Positions 10,608 through 19,593 of a DNA stretch of 64,000 bases are shown in pieces (the stretch's first letter is position 1; the number at the start of each line of letters is the position of its first letter). A model generated the notes under the pieces. The model saw only the letters and a program-made list of their open reading frames with translations, was not told the DNA's origin and did not search any database. This DNA is from Crossaster papposus (Eukaryota > Echinodermata > Asteroidea > Velatida > Solasteridae). The stretch is from positions 186,001 to 250,000 of the forward strand of contig JBAIAA010000702.1 of the NCBI GenBank assembly GCA_037893245.1, given 5' to 3'. The position numbers were made by a program, and so were the translations under genes.

Positions 10608-13600
10608 AATTCAATTCAATTCAATTTATTATACTCGTCACGTAACAAACATGAAAATTGTTTTCCAATGTGCATTATACATATACAATAAGACCACAGA
10701 TATATACGAATGTAAAATTAAATAAAATTGGATGTAAAAGACACCAGATTTACTATAAGATATTAATACGATATAAGATATTAATCGAAAATTACAGGTT
10801 GTCATCTAACAAATCCAAATAAAAACACTAGATTGTTAAAACAAGAAACCTAGAGAAGACACAGTTAAAAAGAGCTCCTTACAATAAGAAGGAAAGACAA
10901 AAAACAGGGAATTATCTTTTGAATTGAGCATTGAATAGATGGCATGCATTTGGCAAAAATGACATTCTGAAGCGCTTTGTGCGGGTTCGTGGAGGGCGAA
11001 TTCTTCCTGATTTGTTGACAACCACCGAAGAATGGAGCGGATGTGTATGATCTTGCATTATGTCTTGTAGCTTAGAGACAATTGCAGATTCAAACATACT
11101 ATGTATATCCTTAACGTCCAGGCCAATTGTTTTGGAGGCCAATTTGGTGATACGTTCCAGTCTGTGTCTGTCCATGGCTCTTAGGTTACCGTACCAGGCA
11201 ATCATACAAAAGGTAATGATAGATTGGATAACGCTTTGATAAAAAAGAAATAAAATGTCTTTGCAAACATTGAATGATTTCAGCTTCCGGACAAAAAACA
11301 TCCTCTGGTTAGCCTTAGCCACAAGTTTCTGAGAATTGATCTTCCAATTCAAGTTGTTGTCAATGGAGGTACCAAGATACTTAATGTTATCGACCATTTC
11401 AACCCTAGTGCCATTAATATAAATAGGTTCAATACTGGTCTTGGTTTTACGGAAGTCGAACACAATTTCTTTAGTCTTGGACACATTCAGTGTTAAATAA
11501 TTAAGATCACACCATTTAACAAAATTAGCTACCTCTCTGCGATAAGCAGATTCATCATCCATAGAAATCAATCCCGTCAGAGAGGTGTCATCAGCATATT
11601 TAATTATAGGGCATGATGTATCACCGATTCTGTAGTCACTGGAGTACAGTGAAAATAACACTGGGGACAACACACAGCCTTGAGGAGCTCCAGTGCTAAT
11701 ATTGGTGTTATTAGAAACTGAATTCATAAATAAAACCCTTTGAATTCGATCAGTTAAAAAACTGTTTATCCACAAACAGATATGAGGATTGACACACATT
11801 CTATCCATTTTACCAGTCAATAAATGAGGCTGAATTGTATTAAAAGCCGATGAGAAGTCTACAAACAAAGTTCTGACATAGTTGTGAGTTTTATCCAAAT
11901 GTTCATAAATGTAATGCACAAGTGTTAAAATGGCATCATTCACACTTCTGCCCGAACAATAGGCGAACTGGGCAGGGTCAGTGTAAGCCTTTGTCTGAAC
12001 CAAGATAAGATCCTTAATTACACTTTCAAAACATTTCATAACTGACGATGTGAGAGCAATAGGTCTAAAGTCATTCATAGCTGTGGGTTTGGGTATTTTT
12101 GGAATCGGTATAACAGTTGAGGTTTTCCAGATTTTGGGAATTATGTTAAAGTCCAGAGACCACTGAAACAGTCTTTGGAATACATTAGACAGCTCTTTAT
12201 GACAAGACCTCAGGATTCTCCAAGAGATACCATCAGGACCTGACGCCTTGTTGCCCTTGATACGCTTGAAGGATTTCTCAATCTCAGGAACGCTGAGCTC
12301 AATCCTATTGGAGTCGTCTACTTGGCTCCGCAGATCGTCGCAAAGCTGGTTGTTGACTAGACTGAAGTCAGAGGCATCAAAACGGGTGTAGAACTGATTA
12401 AGATCATTGGCGAAGGTGTCAGGGTTGTCGGTTGGTAAGTAGAAGTTAGTTTTCTTACCAATTCCTGTGATGGACTTCAGTCCAGCCCAAGCTTTTTTTG
12501 AATCATGCTGCCTGAAATTGTCTTCGATGGTTTTTCCATATTTCTTCTTGCTAAGACGAATATGTTTGGTTATCTCCCTCTGCACTCTCCGCTTTTCAGT
12601 AAGATCTCCATCACGGAAAGCTGTGTGTTTCCTTTCCAGAAGGCAACGGATTTCTCGGGTTATCCAAGGTTTGTTATTCGGAAAGAATTTGTGTTCCACC
12701 TCAGGAATAACCAAGTTTTCACAAAACTTAATGTAGTCTCCCACCGCTTCTGTAGCTTCATCGATAGTGTTTTGGCCGAAAAATACATCCCAGTCTGTGC
12801 ATTCAAAACATCCTCGGAGGGTTTCAATATTTTCTTTTGTCCAGTTCCTGGTTCTTGTGATGGTAGGTTTGTGTTGTTTCAACTTTTGTTTGTATTCAGG
12901 AAGAAGATGAATAATGTTGTGATCAGAGAGGCCGAGACCTGCTTTTCCATGTGTCTTGTAGGCCTTTCCGATATTGCCATAACATTTATCTAGAATCTTG
13001 TCTTTCCTGGTGGGAACCGTGACATACTGGTCATAGTGAGGAAGTGTATGCTCAAGTTCACAGTGATTAAAGTCACCTAAAATAAGCTTCACCGCGTCGG
13101 GAGCCCGAGTTTCAAGGTTATTTATAAGTTCGGCAATTTTTGACGAGGCAATGACAGCATCTGCAGAAGGTCTAATATATACAGTTGTGACAAAAATTTG
13201 ATTAAATTCTCTGGGGAGGTAGTGTGGTCTCAAGCTAACCGTGAGCAGTTCAATGTCGGGTGTGCATAAGCGTTCCACAACACTTACGTTGGTGCACCAG
13301 CGCTTGTTAACATATACACATACGCCACCTCCAGTAGATTTGCCAGACTCTGCAGTCCTGTCCAATCGTTCACATGAAAAACCTTCAATGCTCGTATGCT
13401 CGTATCGCAGCCTGAGTCAATGAGACTATTGGCTTTATCTACGTCTTCCCTCATGTAAGTCAGTTTGAGGACTTGCCTTGGAAATGCCATGATACTAAAG
13501 CAAATAAAATACAAGAATAGATAGAGTTTTAATATCATAGCAATTATTCTTTTGAGCTACTCACGTAAACAAAACAATTATATTCTCTTACCTTTTCTAG

Positions 13601-13790
13601 TAGCGATTCTGTAGCTGAGTTCTGGGTTAAAAGTAGACTCGTGATTTTAAACTGTTCTGGCTCGATGACTAGTGTAAAACTGTGTGATGTGGTGACGAGT
13701 TATACACGCTCACGCTGTACAAGTGCAGAAATGATGAAACAGCTCATGCCGCGGTATTTATACCGCTACTAGCAGCCGCCCACGCCAGAT
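10608..13790 (-). mobile_element. CR1/Rex/L2-like LINE inserted in the Polinton
   Basis: The 3' tail is an (AATTG)n microsatellite at 10608-10630 on the minus strand. It is followed by a 3' UTR and one long ORF encoding endonuclease-RT. The 5' limit is uncertain. At 13540-13790 there is a possible 5' UTR with a TATA-like GGTATAAATACC and a GTAAGA donor-like site. Insertion disrupted the Polinton gene at 10123-10607. Confidence 0.7.
10912..13365 (-). CDS. LINE ORF2: AP-endonuclease (partial) and reverse transcriptase
   Basis: The 817-residue reading frame has, in order, the C-terminal part of an apurinic-like endonuclease (LILGDFNHCE and GLSDHNIIHL, roughly residues 90-155), a spacer, and an RT domain. 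The RT domain contains FRPIALTS, FVDFSSAFNTI, STGAPQGCVLSPVLFSLY and the catalytic KYADDTSLTG at about residue 588. The C-terminal region (KYLGTSIDNNLNWK and after) is typical of Jockey-superfamily LINEs (CR1, Rex1, L2). The product nicks target DNA and reverse transcribes the element RNA. The endonuclease N-terminus lies in another frame at about 13366-13490, with a frameshift near 13350, so the complete protein is broken. The RT part itself has no stop. Confidence 0.85.
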   Translation of the reverse strand: MDRTAESGKSTGGGVCVYVNKRWCTNVSVVERLCTPDIELLTVSLRPHYLPREFNQIFVTTVYIRPSADAVIASSKIAELINNLETRAPDAVKLILGDFNHCELEHTLPHYDQYVTVPTRKDKILDKCYGNIGKAYKTHGKAGLGLSDHNIIHLLPEYKQKLKQHKPTITRTRNWTKENIETLRGCFECTDWDVFFGQNTIDEATEAVGDYIKFCENLVIPEVEHKFFPNNKPWITREIRCLLERKHTAFRDGDLTEKRRVQREITKHIRLSKKKYGKTIEDNFRQHDSKKAWAGLKSITGIGKKTNFYLPTDNPDTFANDLNQFYTRFDASDFSLVNNQLCDDLRSQVDDSNRIELSVPEIEKSFKRIKGNKASGPDGISWRILRSCHKELSNVFQRLFQWSLDFNIIPKIWKTSTVIPIPKIPKPTAMNDFRPIALTSSVMKCFESVIKDLILVQTKAYTDPAQFAYCSGRSVNDAILTLVHYIYEHLDKTHNYVRTLFVDFSSAFNTIQPHLLTGKMDRMCVNPHICLWINSFLTDRIQRVLFMNSVSNNTNISTGAPQGCVLSPVLFSLYSSDYRIGDTSCPIIKYADDTSLTGLISMDDESAYRREVANFVKWCDLNYLTLNVSKTKEIVFDFRKTKTSIEPIYINGTRVEMVDNIKYLGTSIDNNLNWKINSQKLVAKANQRMFFVRKLKSFNVCKDILFLFYQSVIQSIITFCMIAWYGNLRAMDRHRLERITKLASKTIGLDVKDIHSMFESAIVSKLQDIMQDHTHPLHSSVVVNKSGRIRPPRTRTKRFRMSFLPNACHLFNAQFKR

Positions 13791-13996
13791 ATATTTCTTT
13801 GTCTGTGAAGGGTGACTGTATAGACGCTGACAAAGGAATCTCGGCTCAAGGTTGTTTTGTTATGACACATCGCGTTTGGCACAAAAGGCAATTTGACTTC
13901 CCACGCAATTCCCAAGGTATTTTACAGAGTCAACTTCCCTTTTTTATAGAGGAGGCGCTGACGGATAAGGAGGAGGTTGATCGAATTAATTTTTAT
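13540..13996. other. LINE 5' region and Polinton junction, boundary unresolved
   Basis: On the minus strand a TATA-like box, a donor-like AAAAGGTAAGAG and an acceptor-like TTGCTTTAG precede the ATG of the interrupted ORF fragment ending near 13490. Whether these belong to the LINE or to Polinton DNA cannot be decided here. No further gene is supported. Confidence 0.35.
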
Positions 13997-14608
13997 TTAT
14001 CTCGAAGCTGTACTTTTTTCGATAAGACCTTTTTTTTCTTTCGACACCAACTCTTCCACGCGTCTTTTTATCTCGGATTCCATATCGCTCGAATCTTTCT
14101 TTTCTGACAGCAAGCTGCCGGACCTAATAACCTCTTTCATAGCATTAAATTTTCTCAATTCTTTTAAAATCAAAGCGTATTCTTCGTAGTATATATCACC
14201 GTCCTCTATAGCTTGAGAAATAAAATCCCTTACGCTGTTGAGCTTAGCCTCGGCCAAGACTCTAATCTCGTCGTGTTTTTTAACTTTACGTCTAAATCGT
14301 TTGCTAAAATATTTTAGCAAGAGCGCGGTGCAACCAAAAGTCAAGGCTACTCCCTCTAACACAAAACCAACGGGTGACGTAATGACGCCGCTTATAGCCG
14401 CGATTCCCAAACCCCCACAAATCGCACCACTCATCTCGGCTAGCGTTTCCGTAGTAGACAATGTCGTAATTAACTTGCCATATTTTTTACACAACGCGCT
14501 TCGCTGTTCTCGTTGCGCTAATATATCTTTTTGAACTTCTTCGATCTTTTGCAATCGAAACACCCTCGTTTCGTCGATTTTTAGATCAGGATAAATACTA
14601 GTCGTCAT
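13997..14608 (-). CDS. Polinton membrane protein of unknown function
   Basis: This 203-residue protein has an N-terminal polar segment with heptad-like character (about residues 15-50). A long hydrophobic glycine-rich region follows (about 58-102, with GAICGGLGIAAISGVITSPV), probably one or two membrane passes. The C-terminal half is highly charged, with helices rich in Lys and Glu. The start codon is preceded by TTGTAAA, resembling the other genes of the element. It lies downstream of the two candidate minor-capsid paralogues on the same strand, separated from the nearer one by 13 bp. I do not recognise a family. By position, a virion membrane or maturation role is possible but unproven. Confidence 0.6.
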   Translation of the reverse strand: MTTSIYPDLKIDETRVFRLQKIEEVQKDILAQREQRSALCKKYGKLITTLSTTETLAEMSGAICGGLGIAAISGVITSPVGFVLEGVALTFGCTALLLKYFSKRFRRKVKKHDEIRVLAEAKLNSVRDFISQAIEDGDIYYEEYALILKELRKFNAMKEVIRSGSLLSEKKDSSDMESEIKRRVEELVSKEKKGLIEKSTASR

Positions 14609-14621
14609 TTTACAAAAGTAA

Positions 14622-15313
14622 CTAAAATATTTCTACGTTAAAAATTATCTCTTTATCTCTGTTATCTAGCACCTTGCCACGACCGTTTTTTAACGAAAAC
14701 GTGAGGCTGTTTATTTTGCCAGCTACCAACTCTTTCGAACACTTGTTAGGATCTTGAGGATTGTTTGAACGAGCGGCATCACCGTGTACGGGTATACTCT
14801 CCACAGGTTGGTTTGTTTTCCGTTAACAAAATTTGAATGCGTAGACAGTTCTTCGCAATGTAAAAAGACCACGTCGTATAGATTTAGGTTAAATTTTCCA
14901 TAATGATTACCACCATTGAGCCAACCCCTGGGTAAACCTAAAAGTTTAGACAAATTACTCGATAGTTTTATGCGATTTTGGTCGGGAATGGATATATAAA
15001 ACAGTTCATCGGATAAGGTCTCTATGGATATATCGTGAACAGTTTTTATAAGATCTTTGAAAGAATAAAGATTCCACCTATCTGGAGGAATATCAATTTT
15101 TCTATGAGCAGTAATTTGATCTGACGTCGGATCATTTGTATCACCCGTAAAACTCTCCCAATTCATCGACGCTTTTTTGTTGAGGTTATAAAAACCTAAG
15201 TCTAACGCAAAGTTGTTTAACTTCATATGATGGTTACCCCCGACGTTATCCATAGGTCGCGATAGTTCAAAGGTCTGCTCGGTATCCGTCATGACGAACG
15301 TATGAGACTGCAT
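14622..15313 (-). pseudogene. Candidate minor-capsid/penton-like protein, copy B (frameshifted)
   Basis: This is a paralogue of the gene at 15327-16037. The N-terminus (MQSHTFVMT), the central stretch CEELSTHSNFVNGKQTNL and the C-terminal NSLTFSLKNGRGKVLDNR match. A frameshift near 14805 moves the last 60 codons into another frame (14622-14804). The upstream spacer also matches that of its neighbour, so the unit arose by tandem duplication. The size (about 230 residues) and beta-rich character would suit a single-jelly-roll vertex protein as in other Polintons. That assignment rests on size, position and pattern and is not proven. Confidence 0.5.
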
Positions 15314-15326
15314 TTTACAAAAGTAA

Positions 15327-16037
15327 CTAAAATATTTCTACGTTTAAAATTATCTCTTTACCTCTATTATCTAAGACCTCGCCAAGACCGTTTTTTAACG
15401 AAAACGTGAGGCTGTTTATTTTATCGGTTACTAACTCTTTTGGAGAATTGTCGTATTTGGCGTAAATTGGATCTTGAGGATTGTTTGCACGAGCTGCATC
15501 GCCCGATAAAGGTATACTCCCCAACAGGTTGGTTTGTTTTCCGTTAACAAAATTTGAATGCGTAGACAGTTCTTCGCAATGTAAAAAGACCGCGCTGTAA
15601 AGATTTATGTTAAATTTTCCAAAATAATATTTAGTAAAAAAACCGCTACTGTAGACCCGATCTTTGGGTAAGTCTAAAAGTTTAGACAAATTACCCGATA
15701 GTTTTATATACGTTAAAGACCCAGGGACCACTAATGACAAATAAAATAGTTTATCGTTTATCGGAGTGATGGTCACAGATTTAATATCTTCTTTAAAATT
15801 ATCTATGAAAGAATAAAGATTCCATCGACCGGGTCTGATAACGGCCAAACCTCTTTTGGCGCTAGACCGAGTAGATGTATGATGCTGTATCGTCTCTACT
15901 TTCTCGACGTTATAAAAACCCACGTCTAAAATAACGCTGCTTAACTTAATGCGACGGTTACCCTCAACGTTATCTATAGGCCGAGGTAGCTCAAAAGTCT
16001 GCTCTTTTTCGGTCATGACAAAAGTGTGCGACTGCAT
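15327..16037 (-). CDS. Candidate minor-capsid/penton-like protein, copy A
   Basis: This is an intact 236-residue ORF preceded by TTTTTTTAAATG. It starts with a polar segment then FELPRPIDNV. Alternating hydrophobic strands follow, then the block YIKLSGNLSKLLDLPKDR, and it ends in ILNVEIF. There is no signal peptide or membrane segment. It is divergent from, and adjacent to, the major capsid gene (36 bp between start codons), sharing one A/T-rich intergenic promoter region. A vertex (penton) or minor capsid role is inferred from this location and the beta-rich pattern. A fibre or structural accessory role is also possible. Confidence 0.5.
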   Translation of the reverse strand: MQSHTFVMTEKEQTFELPRPIDNVEGNRRIKLSSVILDVGFYNVEKVETIQHHTSTRSSAKRGLAVIRPGRWNLYSFIDNFKEDIKSVTITPINDKLFYLSLVVPGSLTYIKLSGNLSKLLDLPKDRVYSSGFFTKYYFGKFNINLYSAVFLHCEELSTHSNFVNGKQTNLLGSIPLSGDAARANNPQDPIYAKYDNSPKELVTDKINSLTFSLKNGLGEVLDNRGKEIILNVEIF

Positions 16038-16073
16038 TTAAAAAAATTAAACAAATAAAAACTTAATATAAAA
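16038..16073. promoter_or_regulatory. Divergent A/T-rich intergenic region
   Basis: This 36-bp spacer carries TTTTTTTAAATG for the leftward gene and TTAATATAAAAATG for the rightward gene, so both start codons abut TATA/TAAAT-like strings. Confidence 0.45.
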
Positions 16074-17329
16074 ATGAACGCGACTTATGGAAACAAACTG
16101 AATCCACACAGAAGTCTTAAAAATCCTCGGGGTATAAAAGGCAACCGCCAGACTGTTGTCGTAACTCACAATCCTAGCACGATCGACGCAAACGACAAAT
16201 TAATAGTCATGTTTCCATCGTTGAGCGCCGACGACGTGATCGTACCCGGTTCGGCGCAACTAGCTTTTAATATCGATCTAACCTCGGACGACGATGCCGA
16301 TGGAAGTCTGTTTAAAAATCTATGACGAAATCTCGTAAAACAAATAAGAATATGTATCGGTGGTCGGGAGATCGTAAACTTAACCGACGCCGACGTTTAT
16401 AACATTTTTAAAGATCTTTGGTTACCCAAAGGTATCAGAGATCACTACGCCGGAAACGAGATTGCCAACATATCGAGCCTACGTGTGGGTACCGGTAACG
16501 CGGTTGCCGGTGCCAACAGTGGAAAAGACAAAGCAACAGCGGATGCCTTTGGAAACAGATTTTGTATACCTCTAGATTTTGAAATGCTCACGGATCATCA
16601 ACCGTTTTATCCATCCGCTCTAAACGACCAACTGTCTTACGAACTTACTTTTAACGATTACGTCAAAGTCGTAAATTCTACCGACGCCGAAGCGAGTTAT
16701 CGCATCTACAACTTAGCGCTAGAATACGAGATCATTTAGCTCAAATCTTAGCTCAAAAATGTCTCGGCAAGACGCAGTTTTTGTTCGATAGGATTCAGAG
16801 ACACGAAGTAAGATCTATCGATAAATCGGACACCGTTTGGAACTTTAATTTAAACGTAGCGGTTAAAAGTCTCAAGGGTATATTGTTTTTGTTTAAAGAC
16901 CCGACTACGAAAACCCCCGAACTATTTTATAACCCAAAGATAGACAAAGTTAGCGTAACGATAGAAGGAAAACCTAATCAACTCTACAGTTCGGGTCTCA
17001 AAAGCTATCAACACTGGGGAGAAATCAACAAGTTCTTTGGAGACTCATCCACCGAGCTAGGGGCTGGTATATGTAAAGATTTAGGGTTGACGGAGATGGA
17101 TATCGGTGATTATTTTTTGAGAAGATACGGTCTTTGGTTGGATATGAGATCGACGGACGACAACAAAAATCACGGATCGGGTAAACAAATCGGTGATATA
17201 AGCGGAGGAATCTCTATATTGATGGAACGCGAAGCTCAAACCGCGGGTGCTCTAAAGTGTTACGTATTTTTGGTTATGGACGCGCAACTTAACATCCAAG
17301 GAGGTCGCTTGAGCAGCGTCAGCTTTTAA
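16074..17329 (+). pseudogene. Polinton major capsid protein (double jelly-roll type), broken
   Basis: The coding region of about 418 codons is broken at two places. A TGA at 16323-16325 lies in the same frame as both flanking segments. A frame change occurs near 16735, after EYEII. Diagnostic segments are PSTIDANDKLIVMFPSLSAD near the N-terminus, FGNRFCIPLDFEML and YELTFNDYVK in the middle, and KSDTVWNFNLNV, KGILFLFKDP and VMDAQLNIQGG near the C-terminus. These match the pattern of Polinton/adintovirus hexon-like capsid proteins, which build the icosahedral shell. The ATPase gene follows 26 bp downstream, as in other Polintons. The start is preceded by TAATATAAAA. Confidence 0.75.
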
Positions 17330-17355
17330 AAATAAAATAACTCTATATAAAAGAC

Positions 17356-17973
17356 ATGAGTAAGATGACGCCGCACTGCGCTTTAATATGTGGAAGAACA
17401 AACTCTGGCAAAACAAAGTTTGCGTTAGACTTGCTAGAAAACGAATACTCCAACAAATTTGAATATTTGGTAATCATATGTCCGACTCTGTCAAACAACA
17501 AAACGTATCACGAGAGACCTTGGTTTTTTAACGACCCCAACGTTTACGCGTGCGACCCCGACGCTGAAAATATGAACATGAACGAAGCCATAGACTTTTA
17601 TAGAACGAAATTTAAAGGATTGCACACTTTGTTTTTAATCGACGACTGCAGCGCTTATCAAGCTATGAAATATCGAAAGGGTTCTAGAGGATGCTGCATG
17701 TTATCTAAATTAGCATTTAGCGGTAGACACGATAACCACAGCTGTTGGTTATTGACTCAAAAATATAACACCGTTTTAAAAGATTATCGCGAACAGACTC
17801 AATGAGTGGCTATTTTTTATTGCAAAGACAAAAAAAGTTTTGATAATTGCCTCGACGAAAATGATGTTGTGCCAGATAATAAAAGGCAAGACATAAAACA
17901 ACATCTCAAAGACACTCCCTATAGTAAATTGATTTTGCATACGGATCCTCCGACTAAATGGAATTTGTTGTAA
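17356..17973 (+). pseudogene. Polinton packaging ATPase with an in-frame stop
   Basis: This FtsK/HerA-type P-loop ATPase has Walker A GRTNSGKT (residues 13-20) and Walker B TLFLIDD (91-97), plus FSGRHDNHSCWLLTQ downstream. Such proteins pump genomic DNA into capsids. The frame is interrupted by TGA at 17803-17805, then continues in the same frame with family-like sequence (ending PTKWNLL) to the TAA at 17971-17973. The total of 206 codons is a usual length for the family. The start follows CTATATAAAAGAC. The single nonsense change means the copy could be recently inactivated. Confidence 0.85.
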
Positions 17974-18238
17974 CCTAGTTGCTAAGTACTTGCATAGCTA
18001 GTTGAGTTTTGTTGAACAGCTAGTTGATGATTTGTTGATGATTTGTTGAACAGCTAGTTGTTAAGTACTTGCATAGCTAGTTGTAATTTGTTGAGGTTTT
18101 GTTGAGGTTTTGTTGAACAGCTAGTTGTAAAGTACTTGCATAGCTAGTTGTGTTTTGTTGAACAGCTAGTTGTAAAGTACTTGCAGAGCTAGTTGTCTAG
18201 CTTGTTGTAATTTGTTGCAGCTAGTTTATCTCACGTTT
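17974..18238. repeat. CTAGTTG/TTTGTTGA minisatellite between late genes
   Basis: Irregular tandem units combine AGCTAGTTG, AAGTACTTGCATAGC and TTTTGTTGA. The T/G-rich strand bias is strong. It fills the gap between the ATPase and the next gene, with no coding potential. Confidence 0.65.
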
Positions 18239-18244
18239 ATTTAA

Positions 18245-18898
18245 ATGTCGGCTTTGCTGATCGATCTTTCACTCAAATTTATTATAGCGTCGGCCTTGTG
18301 TATTTTATCTTACGAATATTTTTCTCTAAAAAATAAATTATACCGTCTTATAAAAATGGAGCCTTTAAAAACTTTAGACCTCAACACACCAGATCCGCAA
18401 ACGACTCACAAAAAAACTAGATTGTTGGCTGTAATATCTTCCGGTGATTCTAAAAAGTATTTGGGTAAAGAATTTAGTCAGGAAGATATAGAAAACCTAG
18501 ACGTGAACAAACAAGATAAAATGTACAACCATTACGAGGCTCGACTGGGTAAAGAAATGATTACTAGTTTGGGTAACTGTGTTCTGGGGGTTTATTCGAG
18601 AGCTTTAGGCTACAGTATACCTATGATCAAACCCATGGGTGTCAGTCTACGAGTAGACTCGGAAGACGCGCTCACCAAAGATCTAGAAGAAGATCCCATT
18701 ATATCTAGCTCGATAGCTAGTTTACTTTGTGAAGTTTATTATAACTACGGAATGTTGTTGTCGCCGTTAGTAGGTTTCTTGATAACATCTAAACATTTAG
18801 TTATCAACAAAAATAATTCTCTACCTATAATAAAATATGAGTCAACAAGAGAGCCCTCTTCAGCCAGAGACTCTAAAGGTACAGACGGTGACGACTAA
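18245..18898 (+). CDS. Conserved Polinton late protein with N-terminal membrane segment
   Basis: This is an intact 217-residue ORF whose start abuts TTTATTTAA. Residues 5-25 are hydrophobic (signal-anchor-like, ISALCILSY-type stretch). A conserved-looking block YLGKEFSQEDIENL, NHYEARLGKEMITSLGN follows, and a second hydrophobic patch near MLLSPLVGFLITSKH. The C-terminus is polar and overlaps the start of the next gene by 62 bp in another frame. Function is unknown. By company with capsid and ATPase genes it is probably a virion or assembly protein. Confidence 0.65.
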   Translation: MSALLIDLSLKFIIASALCILSYEYFSLKNKLYRLIKMEPLKTLDLNTPDPQTTHKKTRLLAVISSGDSKKYLGKEFSQEDIENLDVNKQDKMYNHYEARLGKEMITSLGNCVLGVYSRALGYSIPMIKPMGVSLRVDSEDALTKDLEEDPIISSSIASLLCEVYYNYGMLLSPLVGFLITSKHLVINKNNSLPIIKYESTREPSSARDSKGTDGDD

Positions 18899-19178
18899 AA
18901 CTACAAATCCAGGTAGAGTAAAACAAGGCAAGGCATTAGCGGAACACAACAAAAAGAGAAAAGAACAAATTGCTAAGATGCAAAATATAGACGTAAAGAG
19001 TACTTCTCCTCCTTCTTATGCGGCAGTTGGGCCGTTGTCGCTGGTGGTTGTTGTAGTTTTAGGAGGACTCTATATATGGAGCCAGAGGGTCTCACCACCA
19101 AAACCGCAACCTCTAACACAACCAGCCCAAGAGAGCCCAAAGGAGAAACCACCTTCCAATTGGGTAGAAATGGAATAA
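18837..19178 (+). CDS. Small basic/membrane Polinton protein with PPSY motif
   Basis: This 113-residue ORF overlaps the preceding gene by 62 bp. It has a basic N-terminal half (NPGRVKQGKALAEHNKKRKE), then PPSY (a PPxY late-domain-type motif) at about residues 58-61. One hydrophobic segment follows (LSLVVVVVLGGLYIWS), then a proline-rich tail. The start follows CCTATAATAAAAT. A PPxY motif next to a membrane segment could recruit Nedd4-type ubiquitin ligases, as in other capsid proteins, but that is inference. The family function is unknown. Confidence 0.6.
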   Translation: MSQQESPLQPETLKVQTVTTKTTNPGRVKQGKALAEHNKKRKEQIAKMQNIDVKSTSPPSYAAVGPLSLVVVVVLGGLYIWSQRVSPPKPQPLTQPAQESPKEKPPSNWVEME

Positions 19179-19211
19179 AAAAATAAACAAATAAAACTGT
19201 GGCAATTATAA

Positions 19212-19445
19212 ATGGATACTAATAGCATCGTCAACAATCTCTATCACGCCGCTATCATCTCTAAGTTAAGCGTGGGATTTACCATGTTTAGTAAAAAACT
19301 GTTGAAGATCAAACCGGCCGATCTCGACAAGTTGAGCGTGGAAGATGTAGTGAAACTAACGGCTACGATAAGCGGATCGATGTACGTAAAAACCTGGCTT
19401 GTATCGCAAAATATACTCCCACCAAATATATTAAATTCGACATAA
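19212..19445 (+). CDS. Small Polinton protein of unknown function
   Basis: This 77-residue ORF starts directly after CAATTATAA. It contains amphipathic helices and the block LDKLSVEDVVKLTATISGSM, which looks like a conserved helix-turn of a small virion or accessory protein. It stands alone between two late genes in the same orientation (33 bp downstream, 19 bp to the next start). Confidence 0.5.
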   Translation: MDTNSIVNNLYHAAIISKLSVGFTMFSKKLLKIKPADLDKLSVEDVVKLTATISGSMYVKTWLVSQNILPPNILNST

Positions 19446-19464
19446 AACTTGTTTGTTTATATAA

Positions 19465-19593
19465 ATGGCTGAAGGTGGAGACGACTACGAGGTAGAAGAC
19501 AACGAGAAAGAAGACAACGATCTAGAATGGGACAATAACGATGTCTCTCTCGACAACAACGGCATTAGATCAAGACGTTGTTCAAGCCCGTGA
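19465..19593 (+). CDS. Acidic short ORF, probably the displaced N-terminus of the next gene
   Basis: The ATG at 19465 abuts GTTTATATAA, the same context as other start codons of the element. It opens a 42-codon Asp/Glu-rich frame overlapping the downstream ORF that begins at 19541. The 19541 ATG lacks that context and has a stop shortly upstream in its frame. A one-base shift between 19541 and 19590 would explain this; a separate small protein is the alternative. Confidence 0.45.
   Translation: MAEGGDDYEVEDNEKEDNDLEWDNNDVSLDNNGIRSRRCSSP

Noticed and set aside
12505-12993. 162-residue plus-strand ORF
   Set aside because: Antisense shadow of the LINE reverse transcriptase ORF.
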